Origin: Streptococcus mitis | Lineage (GTDB): Bacteria; Bacillota; Bacilli; Lactobacillales; Streptococcaceae | Length of the DNA: 35,206 bases | Reading direction: 5' to 3' | Assembly (NCBI RefSeq): GCF_001579045.1 | Contig: NZ_KQ970262.1 | Span: 1-35,206, forward strand | Part shown: piece after piece, positions 1 to 6,779 of the stretch | Numbering within the stretch: position 1 is the stretch's first letter | How the letters are laid out: every line of letters begins with the position of its first letter | Translations under genes and position numbers: made by a program | The notes under the pieces: model-generated | Told to the model about the DNA's origin: nothing | What the model saw: the letters and a program-made list of their open reading frames with translations, nothing else | Databases searched by the model: none

Positions 1-56
1 AACTCAGTCTTTTTATTTGAAAAAAACAGTAAAAAAGCGCAAAAAATCACTTCCTG

Positions 57-65
57 TGCTATACT
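57..65 (+). promoter_or_regulatory. Orphan extended -10 promoter before the IS110 element
   Basis: TGC-TATACT is an extended -10 box (TATACT at 60-65) with no convincing -35. Bases 1-92 hold no gene and are A/T-rich. The promoter points at the IS110 element, and a Nudix gene remnant in the same direction lies on the far side. I infer that it may once have driven that gene; nothing in the sequence proves this. Confidence 0.35.
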
Positions 66-92
66 GTAATTGAAATTTTTTTAGTTTGGGCG

Positions 93-536
93 TTAGAACT
101 GTTTCCTCAGTCCTATCGCCTTTTCTTTTTGATAAGTCTGTTTGGTGGAGAGTAGTTTGTAAATGATTCTGAGAATCTTATGAGCACAAGCAATAATCGC
201 CTTCATCTTGCTTCCTCTTTGGGAAATTCGATTGTAAAAAGAAGAAAAAGCTGGATCCTTAGAATGTGCTACAATTAATCCCGACATGGTCAGAGCCTGT
301 TTGATATAGCGATTTCCTTGCGTAATGTGTGAGGATTTTTTAATGCCAGCACTCTCATAAGACCCTGGGCATAGTCCGGCCCAGGATGCTAAGTGTGCAT
401 CGGATGGAAAGGCTGTAACAGTTGGTCCAATCTCAGCTAGAATAGTGGCAGCACAGTTTTCATTCACACCAGGAATGGTTTGAAGTATCCTATTTTCCTC
501 AGGGAAACTCCTTTTCGATGTAGTGTTGAATCTCAT
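93..536 (-). pseudogene. IS110 transposase, C-terminal part in shifted frame
   Basis: This frame supplies the C-terminal Transposase_20 region: the helix-hairpin-helix-like IPGVNENCAATILAEIG, then AGLCPGSYESAG, which carries the serine region typical of IS110 enzymes. Residues from about 12 on (PEENR) continue the protein of the upstream frame, so the ATG at 536 is probably not a real start. It has no ribosome-binding site of its own: the AAGGAG at 513-508 lies downstream of it. Removing one C from the CCC at 504-502 would join the frames into a protein of about 388 residues. I mark it as broken, but a +1 frameshift could still make the full enzyme. Confidence 0.65.
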
Positions 537-1260
537 CGGTCAATTTTTCAATGAGTTCCTGATACATCTGATATTCCTCTAAGCTCTGGTCTAAGAGGAA
601 GCGGTCTTCTAGTGACAACTTTCCTTCCATCGCTTCAACAAGTTCTTCTGGACTTGCTTTCACTCGCTTTTGGATACAAGGGATAACAGATTCTACATTA
701 ATGGTTTCTCCGTTAATAAATAATTTTAAAAGTGATCGCCCTGTCTTAGAAAAAATATCAGAAAGATAACTTGTTAGCTTGATATTAGTCCGTTGTAAGA
801 GATTGTGAATTTCATTTTTGACTTGAGTTTGACGCTGCTTGTAAGAACGCATGCGACGTGTCAGTAAACGAAGCTGTACTACTTCAGGAGCAGGGATATA
901 GGAAGGTTCAATTAGTCCGCAACGGCCGAGTTGAGCAATCCATTCGGCATCTTTCATGTCTGTTTTTCGACCAGGCACATTCTTGATATGTTGAGGATTG
1001 GCAAGTACCAAGACGAGATTAGAATCTGAAAAGATATTAAAGAGAGGGAGCCAATATTGCCCAGTACTTTCAAAAAAGACATGTGTGACATGGTTTTCCA
1101 CCAACCAATCTAAGGCATTGTGAAGAGCTACAGTAGTTGTCCCCAATTTCTTCTGAATTTTCTTTGGCTTATTAGTATCTAGTGGACCATCTAGAATACA
1201 ACAAACAATGGATTTTTGGTGGACATCAATACCACAACACGTTTCAATCATGACTTCCAT
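499..1260 (-). CDS. IS110 transposase, N-terminal DEDD (RuvC-like) part
   Basis: This 253-residue frame carries the catalytic domain of an IS110 transposase, which recombines DNA guided by a bridge RNA. The four acidic residues of the DEDD tetrad are visible: D12 in GIDVHQK, E64 in FFESTGQYW, and D101 and D104 in GRKTDMKDA. A coiled-coil-like helical region follows (about 150-250). The start is the ATG at 1260, 8 bases after AGGAGG; a second in-frame ATG lies three codons on. The frame stops at TGA (501-499), before the C-terminal domain that normally belongs to the same protein and continues in the next frame. It is either a frameshift mutant or uses programmed +1 frameshifting, as the stop sits in an RF2-like slippery context. 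Confidence 0.8.
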   Translation of the reverse strand: MEVMIETCCGIDVHQKSIVCCILDGPLDTNKPKKIQKKLGTTTVALHNALDWLVENHVTHVFFESTGQYWLPLFNIFSDSNLVLVLANPQHIKNVPGRKTDMKDAEWIAQLGRCGLIEPSYIPAPEVVQLRLLTRRMRSYKQRQTQVKNEIHNLLQRTNIKLTSYLSDIFSKTGRSLLKLFINGETINVESVIPCIQKRVKASPEELVEAMEGKLSLEDRFLLDQSLEEYQMYQELIEKLTDEIQHYIEKEFP

Positions 1261-1424
1261 TATAAAAACCTCCTGTTAACTATTTGAACAATAGAACAAG
1301 AGGCTACTAGTAATTTTATTTTCATGCTCAAGGCATATTCGAGTTATCTCATGACTCTTGTTCATCCAGTTTTTTTAACAGGCTAGGAAAAGCCCTATTA
1401 GACACCACGGATTTGTATTGTTCA
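1261..1424 (-). ncRNA. Candidate bridge RNA / structured leader of the IS110 element
   Basis: A promoter at 1458-1430 would start an RNA near 1423 that reaches the transposase start after about 163 nt, close to the length of known IS110-group bridge RNAs. Three complementary pairs are visible: 1417-1423 with 1286-1292 (GAACAAT/ATTGTTC), 1376-1382 with 1272-1278 (CCTGTTA/TAACAGG) and 1355-1362 with 1295-1302 (AACAAGAG/CTCTTGTT). The second pair overlaps the AGGAGG ribosome-binding site; the first pair crosses it and would compete with it or form a pseudoknot. Position and structure fit a bridge RNA, but the target and donor guide loops were not identified. Confidence 0.5.
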
Positions 1425-1429
1425 TCTTC

Positions 1430-1458
1430 ATTATAGGCTAAACTTCTTTTTCTGTCAT
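1430..1458 (-). promoter_or_regulatory. Promoter for IS110 leader RNA/transposase
   Basis: ATGACA (1458-1453), 17 bases, then TATAAT (1435-1430) on the minus strand. This is close to the sigma-70/SigA consensus, with five of six -35 matches and a perfect -10. The predicted start is at about 1423. Confidence 0.6.
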
Positions 1459-1463
1459 GAGTT

Positions 1464-1480
1464 AGCAGGCTCTGCCTGCT
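1464..1480. repeat. Perfect 7-bp hairpin at the outer edge of the IS
   Basis: AGCAGGC-TCT-GCCTGCT is followed on the plus strand by TAGAGTTTTT, so it could act as a short terminator in that direction. It lies just outside the IS110 leader promoter and near the inferred element boundary. Confidence 0.4.
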
Positions 1481-1504
1481 TAGAGTTTTTATAGTTCAAT
1501 TGAC

Positions 1505-1691
1505 TATAAGGCGACTGAGTTTACTGGAACTCTTCAATCTTCAGAAGAAGGAGGTGAAAAAAGACCAGATTCCAAACTTGGATCTGGCCTATGATATGCT
1601 ACCCTTGATGGAGATGATGGAAGATCCTGACAAATCTGAATTTTTCTACCCTCGCCGTACAGAAGACGATTGGGAACAGAAAATTTTCTAA
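1505..1691 (+). pseudogene. 3' remnant of a Nudix (MutT/MutX-like) hydrolase gene
   Basis: The last 46 codons read DQIPNLDLAYD...EDDWEQKIF, which I recognise as the C-terminus of a streptococcal Nudix hydrolase that normally stands next to niaR. The preceding piece, YKATEFTGTLQSSEEG (1509-1556), is also Nudix-like but in another frame, so bases were lost or changed near 1555. The whole N-terminal half, including the Nudix box, is absent: the IS110 element occupies that side. The TTG-initiated frame at 1500 has no ribosome-binding site. The stop overlaps the niaR stop tail to tail. Confidence 0.55.
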
Positions 1692-2203
1692 TCCTTTACT
1701 AAATAACCGAGCTGATCCAAGGCCTCCTCGATATAGTGGAGGTCTTGTTGTGTCTCGGCTTCGACTAGGTGGTAATGGATGCCATCTGTCAATTCAGACA
1801 AAGGTCTAAAGTCAGAATGCTCGACTTGTTCTAGAAAATGTTGCACATCTCTGCGACAAGACAGTTTAAGCAAGGTTTCAATTTCTCCATAAACGGGATG
1901 GTCAATCAAGGTATTCTGGACACGTCCACCATTATCGACGATAGCTAGGAGTTCCTGACCGATTTCTTCAACTTCATGTTTGACTTTGAAAAGTTTGTGG
2001 ACGTATGGATTGACATCAACTTGCTTATAGACGTAGCCACGATTAGTGGATAGGATAGGAGCGCCATCGGCTCTCAAAATTGCAATGTCCTGTACAATGA
2101 CCTGACGTGTGACATGAAAATGTTCCGCCAAACTTTGGCCGTTAAGGGCTTTAGGAGCTTCTTTCAAGAGTTGGAGCAGGGCTTGTTTGCGATCTTTTGT
2201 CAT
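1688..2203 (-). CDS. niaR: NiaR, niacin-responsive transcriptional repressor
   Basis: A 171-residue protein with an N-terminal winged HTH (about 5-60; HFHVTRQVIVQDIAILRADG is the recognition region) and a C-terminal 3H domain. The 3H histidines are H73 in YVHKLF, H106 in LIDHPVY, and the later SDFRP...DGIHYHLVEA region. NiaR family members bind niacin and a metal, and then repress niacin uptake or NAD synthesis genes. The gene lies 11 bases downstream of niaX, so the two form one operon, with an operator in front of niaX. Start: ATG at 2203 after AAGGAAG. The tail overlaps the convergent Nudix remnant. Confidence 0.85.
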   Translation of the reverse strand: MTKDRKQALLQLLKEAPKALNGQSLAEHFHVTRQVIVQDIAILRADGAPILSTNRGYVYKQVDVNPYVHKLFKVKHEVEEIGQELLAIVDNGGRVQNTLIDHPVYGEIETLLKLSCRRDVQHFLEQVEHSDFRPLSELTDGIHYHLVEAETQQDLHYIEEALDQLGYLVKD

Positions 2204-2214
2204 AGTTCTTCCTT

Positions 2215-2742
2215 TTAACGACGTTTTCGAAGCACTTTATAGACAGCTAGTGCTAATGTATAGTCTACCATACTATGGATAATTGTACCAAATCCAACTA
2301 GCACAAATAGAACATAAAACATATTTTCTACATTGGTACCAGAAGTTGCGTAAAAAACGACACAGGCCAATACTTCAGCAAGGGCATGGACAAGTGCTAA
2401 CACAAAGTTGAAAATCCAGGAAGCTTTTGGTTTATCTAGGGTATCGGGGAATTTTTGTAGGTAAAGAGCCCCCAAAGTCCCAAAAAAGATATGGGAAAAA
2501 GCTCGAAATACGATAACCATAGGATAGCCAGCCATCAAAAAACCAAAACTAGAGGCTAGGATGACAAAAACTGCCATCAAGGGCGACAAGAACATGGCAA
2601 TAAAAATAGCGATATGGCTCCCCAAAGTGTAAGAAGCGGGTGGAATGACGATTTTGAAAGGCATGACAATTGGAATTAAAATTGCAATAGCCGTTAAGAG
2701 GGCTGTCATTGTCATAAATTGTGTCTTTTTCCGTGTATTCAT
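2215..2742 (-). CDS. niaX: NiaX, niacin ECF-transporter substrate-binding (S) component
   Basis: A 175-residue, very hydrophobic membrane protein with five or six predicted transmembrane helices, the size of an ECF S component. The N-terminal helix holds small-residue spacing (MTALLTAIAI) of the kind that contacts the shared EcfT subunit. Cotranscription with niaR and a palindromic operator upstream point to niacin as substrate, as in the known streptococcal NiaX. The energising EcfA/A'/T module is not in this window. Start: ATG at 2742 with AGGAG 8 bases upstream. Confidence 0.8.
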   Translation of the reverse strand: MNTRKKTQFMTMTALLTAIAILIPIVMPFKIVIPPASYTLGSHIAIFIAMFLSPLMAVFVILASSFGFLMAGYPMVIVFRAFSHIFFGTLGALYLQKFPDTLDKPKASWIFNFVLALVHALAEVLACVVFYATSGTNVENMFYVLFVLVGFGTIIHSMVDYTLALAVYKVLRKRR

Positions 2743-2753
2743 AAGAATCTCCT

Positions 2754-2775
2754 TTTAACTGTATATACACTAGTA
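2754..2775 (-). promoter_or_regulatory. NiaR operator over the niaX promoter
   Basis: The perfect palindrome TGTATATACA (2760-2769) sits in a longer site that fits the TGT-N4-ACA operator I recall for streptococcal NiaR. A TATACT -10 box (2777-2772, minus strand) overlaps the left edge, so bound repressor would block the promoter. The niaX ribosome-binding site follows directly. Confidence 0.7.
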
Positions 2776-2882
2776 TAGTACAACAAACAAGATAATAAAG
2801 CAAGGATTTACTTAGGTTTATAGGTCGTTTTAAATTAAATATTGGTAAAGATTTCACTAAAAACACAAACTAGATCAAACAA

Positions 2883-2914
2883 AATCTCCACCTTCAAGCA
2901 TGAAAGCGGAGATT
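2883..2914 (-). terminator. Terminator of the coaBC-panT operon
   Basis: AATCTCC (2883-2889) pairs with GGAGATT (2908-2914), with an inner CTTTCA/TTGAAG stem. On the minus strand a T-rich TTTTGTTTGA run follows. It begins 4 bases after the panT stop. Confidence 0.8.
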
Positions 2915-2918
2915 ATTT

Positions 2919-3482
2919 TTATTTCTTCAAGGTTTGTAGCCTTGGGACAATAGCTAGGGTTAGAACTGCAGAAATAACTAATTCAGCAATTGAGTTGGTT
3001 GAAATAACGGTTGCCAGAAGAAGTTGGATATTTCCATTATAAACATTTCCAAATAGGAAGAAGATTCCACCAAGGACAAAGACAGTATTTGTCAAGGAAC
3101 CAAGGGCACCAGCTAGAATCAGACCAGTCTTGTTTTTCATTAGTTTATAGACTAGATAAGGAGTCAAACCAATCAAAATACGTGGGACGATAGCTATGAT
3201 AGCTGAGTAGATGTTTCCGTTTGGTACAAAAGGTGAGAAGAGGTAGCTTGTTGGTAGAATTGTAATCGTATTAACTGTCAAGCTAAGTAGTCCCATTAAA
3301 AATCCAAGTGTAACCCCAACTCGTGGACCGTAAATAATGCTGGCAATAATGACAGGAATATGAACGATAGTCGGTTTGATTGGGAATGGAAAAAGGTTAA
3401 AGATAAGTGAGCTTAGAAAATGAATCACGAGCATGGTTGCAAAAAAGATAGCAATAGGTGCAATATTAGAGCGTTTTTTCAT
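2919..3482 (-). CDS. panT: ECF-transporter S component, probably for pantothenate (PanT)
   Basis: A 187-residue hydrophobic protein with about six transmembrane helices and the length of an ECF S component. It overlaps the end of coaC by 17 bases and is followed by the operon terminator, so it is translated together with the two CoA-synthesis genes. That context suggests it imports pantothenate for CoaA/CoaBC; I see no residue that proves the substrate. Start: ATG at 3482. Another related vitamin substrate is possible. Confidence 0.65.
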   Translation of the reverse strand: MKKRSNIAPIAIFFATMLVIHFLSSLIFNLFPFPIKPTIVHIPVIIASIIYGPRVGVTLGFLMGLLSLTVNTITILPTSYLFSPFVPNGNIYSAIIAIVPRILIGLTPYLVYKLMKNKTGLILAGALGSLTNTVFVLGGIFFLFGNVYNGNIQLLLATVISTNSIAELVISAVLTLAIVPRLQTLKK

Positions 3483-4017
3483 CGAGAGTTTCCTTTATTC
3501 TTTCTAAAATAATTGTGAGGTCAGCTAAGGCTCCTCGTCCGTGGTCTCCACAAGCTAGTAGGGATTCCTTCGGAGCAATCAGCTGATAGCCGTAGGTTTC
3601 TAATGTTTTCAGATTAGCCTGAGTTGCTGGATGGTCATACATTTTTGTATTCATAGCTGGTGCGATGAGTTTGGGAATATGACTGGGCAATGCTAGAGCT
3701 GTACTGGTTACCATGTTGTCCGCAAAGCCGTGGGCTAGTTTTGCAATCGTGTTAGCAGTTGCAGGGGACACGATAAATAAATCTGCTTTTTTTCCAAGTT
3801 CGATATGATTAATCTGATTAGGATAGGGTTCCTTCATGACATCAAGGTGGACAGGATTCTGTGAGAGTACCTGTAGTGTCAAAGGTTGGATAAACTCTGT
3901 AGCAGCCTGGGTCATTAAGACAGTGACTTGATGACCTTGTTTTTTAAGCGAACTAACTAAATCTGCCGACTTGTAAGAGGCGATTGAGCCTGTTACAGCT
4001 AAGAGAATGTTTGCCAT
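3466..4017 (-). CDS. coaC: Phosphopantothenoylcysteine decarboxylase CoaC
   Basis: Decarboxylates 4'-phosphopantothenoylcysteine to 4'-phosphopantetheine, a step of CoA synthesis, using FMN. The 183-residue flavodoxin-like fold shows the family signatures: active-site H71 in NHIELGKKADL, PAMNTKMY at 120-127 (substrate clamp) and the conserved C156 in ACGDHGRG. In most bacteria this domain is fused to CoaB; streptococci have separate genes, as here. coaB lies 11 bases upstream and panT overlaps the 3' end. Confidence 0.93.
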   Translation of the reverse strand: MANILLAVTGSIASYKSADLVSSLKKQGHQVTVLMTQAATEFIQPLTLQVLSQNPVHLDVMKEPYPNQINHIELGKKADLFIVSPATANTIAKLAHGFADNMVTSTALALPSHIPKLIAPAMNTKMYDHPATQANLKTLETYGYQLIAPKESLLACGDHGRGALADLTIILERIKETLDEKTL

Positions 4018-4028
4018 AGCTTTCCTTT

Positions 4029-4718
4029 CTATGAATGATAGGCTTGAATTTTTTCAAGGAGGAGTTCTGCAATTTCTTCTTTAGTCTGGACTGTTTGAAG
4101 CTGATTTTTCTCAACAAAGATTGCAAGATGCTGGTTCGCTGAGATTTGAGTCAGATCATTTGCGATAATCAAGTCTGCTTGGTTCTTGATAAGACTTTTT
4201 CGGGCAATGTCAACTAGATAATCTTCGCTAACATTAACCAGCAGTTTGAAGCCAATCAGATGAATAGTAGGATTCCATTCCTTGACTAGAGAGATGATTT
4301 TGGGAGTCTTTTTTAGGAACAAAACCTGAACCTCGTCAGTTGAAGAAATCTTAGTCTGATGATTCTGCTTGCTTAAAAATTCTTCTAAATTGGAGCTAGC
4401 CTGAACTTCCTCAAGCCCTGTCATATAAACAGGAGTGTAGTCAGAAACAGCCATTGAGTGAATCAAGACCTGATAGTCCTTAACACGTTCTTGCATTTCC
4501 ACTAGAAGGTCCTTGGTATTGTTAATTTCTCGAATGCTTAGGTTGGGATGGGCTTCCGGCTTCAGAGCTCGTTTTGTTGTTATCAAACAAACTTCATGCC
4601 CTGCAGCAAGCAAGGTTTCTGTGATGATTTTCCCCAAGCGTCCTGTAGAATGGTTAGTGATAGAGCGAACGCTATCGATAGCTTCACTGGTACCGCCCGA
4701 TGTAACTAAAATTTTCAT
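4029..4718 (-). CDS. coaB: Phosphopantothenate-cysteine ligase CoaB
   Basis: Joins 4'-phosphopantothenate and cysteine, the step before CoaC. The 229-residue protein starts MKILVTSGGTSEAIDSVRSI, the nucleotide-binding N-terminus of DFP/CoaB, with the NHSTGRLGK loop and the later IIANDL motif that are typical of the family. I chose the ATG at 4718. A GTG five codons upstream is in frame but lies inside the predicted -10 box. No ribosome-binding site precedes the ATG, and the predicted transcript starts on it. Confidence 0.9.
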   Translation of the reverse strand: MKILVTSGGTSEAIDSVRSITNHSTGRLGKIITETLLAAGHEVCLITTKRALKPEAHPNLSIREINNTKDLLVEMQERVKDYQVLIHSMAVSDYTPVYMTGLEEVQASSNLEEFLSKQNHQTKISSTDEVQVLFLKKTPKIISLVKEWNPTIHLIGFKLLVNVSEDYLVDIARKSLIKNQADLIIANDLTQISANQHLAIFVEKNQLQTVQTKEEIAELLLEKIQAYHS

Positions 4719-4724
4719 AGCACT

Positions 4725-4753
4725 ATTGTACACAAAAATAAACGGTAAGTAAA
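4725..4753 (-). promoter_or_regulatory. coaB operon promoter, apparently leaderless
   Basis: TTTACT (4753-4748), 17 bases, then TACAAT (4730-4725) on the minus strand. Seven bases past the -10 is the A of the coaB ATG (4718), so the mRNA would have no 5' leader. Confidence 0.55.
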
Positions 4754-4858
4754 ATGAAAGCGATAAATTTTTGGTAAAAACGAAGATTTACTATAGTTTC
4801 AAACTATAAAGCCATATAAAATTTAAGAAAGAACTCTAAAAAACTTAAAAATAGGGAT

Positions 4859-4871
4859 ATTTACGAACGTT
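4859..4871 (+). promoter_or_regulatory. Weak PurBox-like site upstream of fhs
   Basis: ATTTACGAACGTT resembles the streptococcal PurR box (A-W-W-W-CCGAAC-W-W-T) with two mismatches, about 40 bases before the -10 box. fhs belongs to the PurR regulon in some lactic acid bacteria. No second box at the usual spacing was seen, so this is a weak call. Confidence 0.25.
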
Positions 4872-4905
4872 TAGATAGTTTTGGGATGTTAAAAATCTTG
4901 TTTTG

Positions 4906-4914
4906 TGTTATAAT
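4906..4914 (+). promoter_or_regulatory. fhs promoter (extended -10)
   Basis: TGT-TATAAT (TATAAT at 4909-4914) is an extended -10 box, 34 bases before the fhs ATG. The -35 region is poor, which extended -10 promoters tolerate. Confidence 0.6.
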
Positions 4915-4947
4915 GAATTATCATATAAGAGGTTAGAGGAGTTTTGC

Positions 4948-6618
4948 ATGAAAACAGATATTGAAATCGCACAGAGTATTGAGTTGAAGCCAATCGTTGA
5001 TGTTGTAGAGAAACTTGGTATTTCTTACGATGATTTGGAGTTGTACGGAAAGTATAAGGCTAAGCTTAGCTTTGATAAAATTCGTGCAGTTGAGAGCAAT
5101 CCAGTCGGGAAATTGATCTTGGTTACTGCCATCAACCCAACACCTGCAGGTGAAGGAAAATCAACCATTACCATTGGTCTTGCGGATGCCTTGAACAAGA
5201 TTGGCAAGAAAACGATGATCGCTATCCGCGAACCGTCCCTTGGTCCAGTAATGGGGATTAAGGGTGGTGCTGCTGGTGGTGGTTATGCTCAAGTTCTGCC
5301 AATGGAAGACATTAACCTCCACTTTACGGGGGACATGCATGCCATTACGACTGCCAACAATGCGCTTTCTGCCTTGATTGACAACCACTTGCACCAAGGA
5401 AATGAGTTGGGAATTGACCAACGTCGTATCCTTTGGAAACGTGTTGTGGACTTGAACGACCGAGCTCTTCGTCATGTAACAGTTGGACTTGGTGGTCCTC
5501 TTAATGGTATTCCACGTGAGGATGGCTTTGACATTACCGTCGCTTCCGAAATCATGGCGATTCTTTGCTTGGCAACAGACATCGAGGACTTGAAACGCCG
5601 TTTGGCGAATATTGTTATCGGTTATCGCTATGATCGTACACCTGTTTCTGTAGGTGATTTGCAGGTTGAGGGTGCCTTGGCTTTGATTTTGAAGGATGCT
5701 ATTAAACCGAACCTGGTTCAGACAATTTACGGTACACCTGCCTTTGTACACGGTGGTCCCTTTGCCAATATTGCTCACGGATGTAACTCTGTCTTGGCAA
5801 CTACAACAGCCCTTCACTTGGCTGATTACACAGTTACTGAAGCTGGTTTTGGTGCGGACCTTGGTGCTGAGAAATTCCTTGATATTAAGACACCAAACTT
5901 GCCAACATCTCCAGATGCAGTAGTTATTGTTGCAACCCTTCGTGCCCTTAAGATGAATGGTGGTGTGGCTAAAGACGCTCTGACTGAAGAAAACGTAGAA
6001 GCTGTTCGTGCCGGTTTTGCCAATTTGAAACGCCATGTTGAAAATATCCGTAAATTTGGTGTACCTGCAGTTGTGGCTATTAACGAATTTGTCTCTGATA
6101 CAGAAGCTGAAATTGCAGCCTTGAAAGAACTTTGTGCCTCAATCGATGTACCAGTAGAGTTAGCAAGTGTCTGGGCTGATGGCGCGGAAGGTGGAGTAGC
6201 TCTTGCTGAAACGGTTGTTAAGACTATCGCTGAAACTCCAGCTAACTATAAACGTTTGTATGACAATGACCTTTCTGTCCAAGAAAAGATTGAAAAGATT
6301 GTTACTGAAATCTACCGTGGTAGCAAAGTGAACTTTGAGAAGAAAGCTCAAACACAAATCGCTCAAATCGTTCAAAACGGTTGGGACAAATTGCCAATCT
6401 GTATGGCTAAGACCCAGTATAGCTTCTCAGACAATCCAAATGCACTTGGAGCACCTGAAAACTTTGAAATTACCATTCGTGAATTGGTACCAAAATTAGG
6501 TGCAGGCTTCATCGTTGCCCTAACTGGCGATGTCATGACCATGCCAGGACTTCCAAAACGACCAGCAGCCCTCAATATGGATGTTGAAAGTGATGGAACA
6601 GTATTAGGTTTGTTCTAG
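4948..6618 (+). CDS. fhs: Formate-tetrahydrofolate ligase
   Basis: Makes 10-formyl-tetrahydrofolate from formate, THF and ATP, supplying one-carbon units for purines and initiator tRNA formylation. The 556-residue length is standard. The ATP-binding loop TPAGEGKST is at 65-73, followed by the family signature [19 protein letters not shown] and [13 protein letters not shown]. Start: ATG at 4948, with AGAGGAG 6 bases upstream; an upstream in-frame start has no ribosome-binding site and would lie before the promoter. A clean terminator follows, so the gene is transcribed alone. Confidence 0.97.
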   Translation: MKTDIEIAQSIELKPIVDVVEKLGISYDDLELYGKYKAKLSFDKIRAVESNPVGKLILVTAINPTPAGEGKSTITIGLADALNKIGKKTMIAIREPSLGPVMGIKGGAAGGGYAQVLPMEDINLHFTGDMHAITTANNALSALIDNHLHQGNELGIDQRRILWKRVVDLNDRALRHVTVGLGGPLNGIPREDGFDITVASEIMAILCLATDIEDLKRRLANIVIGYRYDRTPVSVGDLQVEGALALILKDAIKPNLVQTIYGTPAFVHGGPFANIAHGCNSVLATTTALHLADYTVTEAGFGADLGAEKFLDIKTPNLPTSPDAVVIVATLRALKMNGGVAKDALTEENVEAVRAGFANLKRHVENIRKFGVPAVVAINEFVSDTEAEIAALKELCASIDVPVELASVWADGAEGGVALAETVVKTIAETPANYKRLYDNDLSVQEKIEKIVTEIYRGSKVNFEKKAQTQIAQIVQNGWDKLPICMAKTQYSFSDNPNALGAPENFEITIRELVPKLGAGFIVALTGDVMTMPGLPKRPAALNMDVESDGTVLGLF

Positions 6619-6636
6619 TATATTGCAATTGACTTT

Positions 6637-6672
6637 AAATGAGTTTGGAAATAATATCCAAGCTCATTTTTT
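6637..6672 (+). terminator. fhs terminator
   Basis: AAATGAG (6637-6643) pairs with CTCATTT (6663-6669), with TTGGA/TCCAA inside. The stem runs into six T. Confidence 0.88.
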
Positions 6673-6737
6673 ATCTAGATATAAGAAGTTGCCTTCTAGA
6701 CGTAACCAGTCTAGGTAAAGATATTTTCCCTGAATTC

Positions 6738-6746
6738 TGATATAAT
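6738..6746 (+). promoter_or_regulatory. pcrA promoter (extended -10)
   Basis: TGA-TATAAT (TATAAT at 6741-6746) with a weak -35. A 6-bp inverted repeat, CTAGAC/GTCTAG, lies upstream at about 6696-6714; its role is unknown. Confidence 0.55.
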
Positions 6747-6779
6747 AGAAATATTGACTTCAAGAGTAAGGAAGAGAAG

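Larger units (their letters stand above)
93..1440 (-). mobile_element. IS110-family insertion sequence (ends not resolved)
   Basis: A DEDD transposase in two overlapping frames (93-1260, minus) is preceded by about 180-240 bases of structured noncoding sequence (1261-1500). A long noncoding end upstream of the transposase is typical of the IS110 group, where it encodes the bridge RNA that guides recombination. IS110 elements usually lack clear terminal inverted repeats, and I could not fix either end. The right boundary lies between the promoter near 1435 and about 1505, where recognisable Nudix sequence begins. The left end may lie in 1-92. Confidence 0.75.

Noticed and set aside
93-1260. 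Two independent transposase genes
   Set aside because: The frames are consecutive parts of one IS110 protein, joined exactly by a one-base shift. The second ATG has no ribosome-binding site.
1500-1691. Complete small gene of 63 residues starting at TTG 1500
   Set aside because: Its first 15 or so residues are an out-of-frame reading of Nudix sequence, and no ribosome-binding site precedes it. It is treated as a remnant.
2549-2866. Minus-strand frame overlapping niaX
   Set aside because: It crosses the niaX promoter and runs in another frame over the niaX N-terminus. It has no ribosome-binding site.
5161-6036. 291-residue frame antisense to fhs
   Set aside because: It lies entirely within the well-supported fhs gene, has no ribosome-binding site and shows the cysteine/asparagine-rich composition of an antisense shadow.
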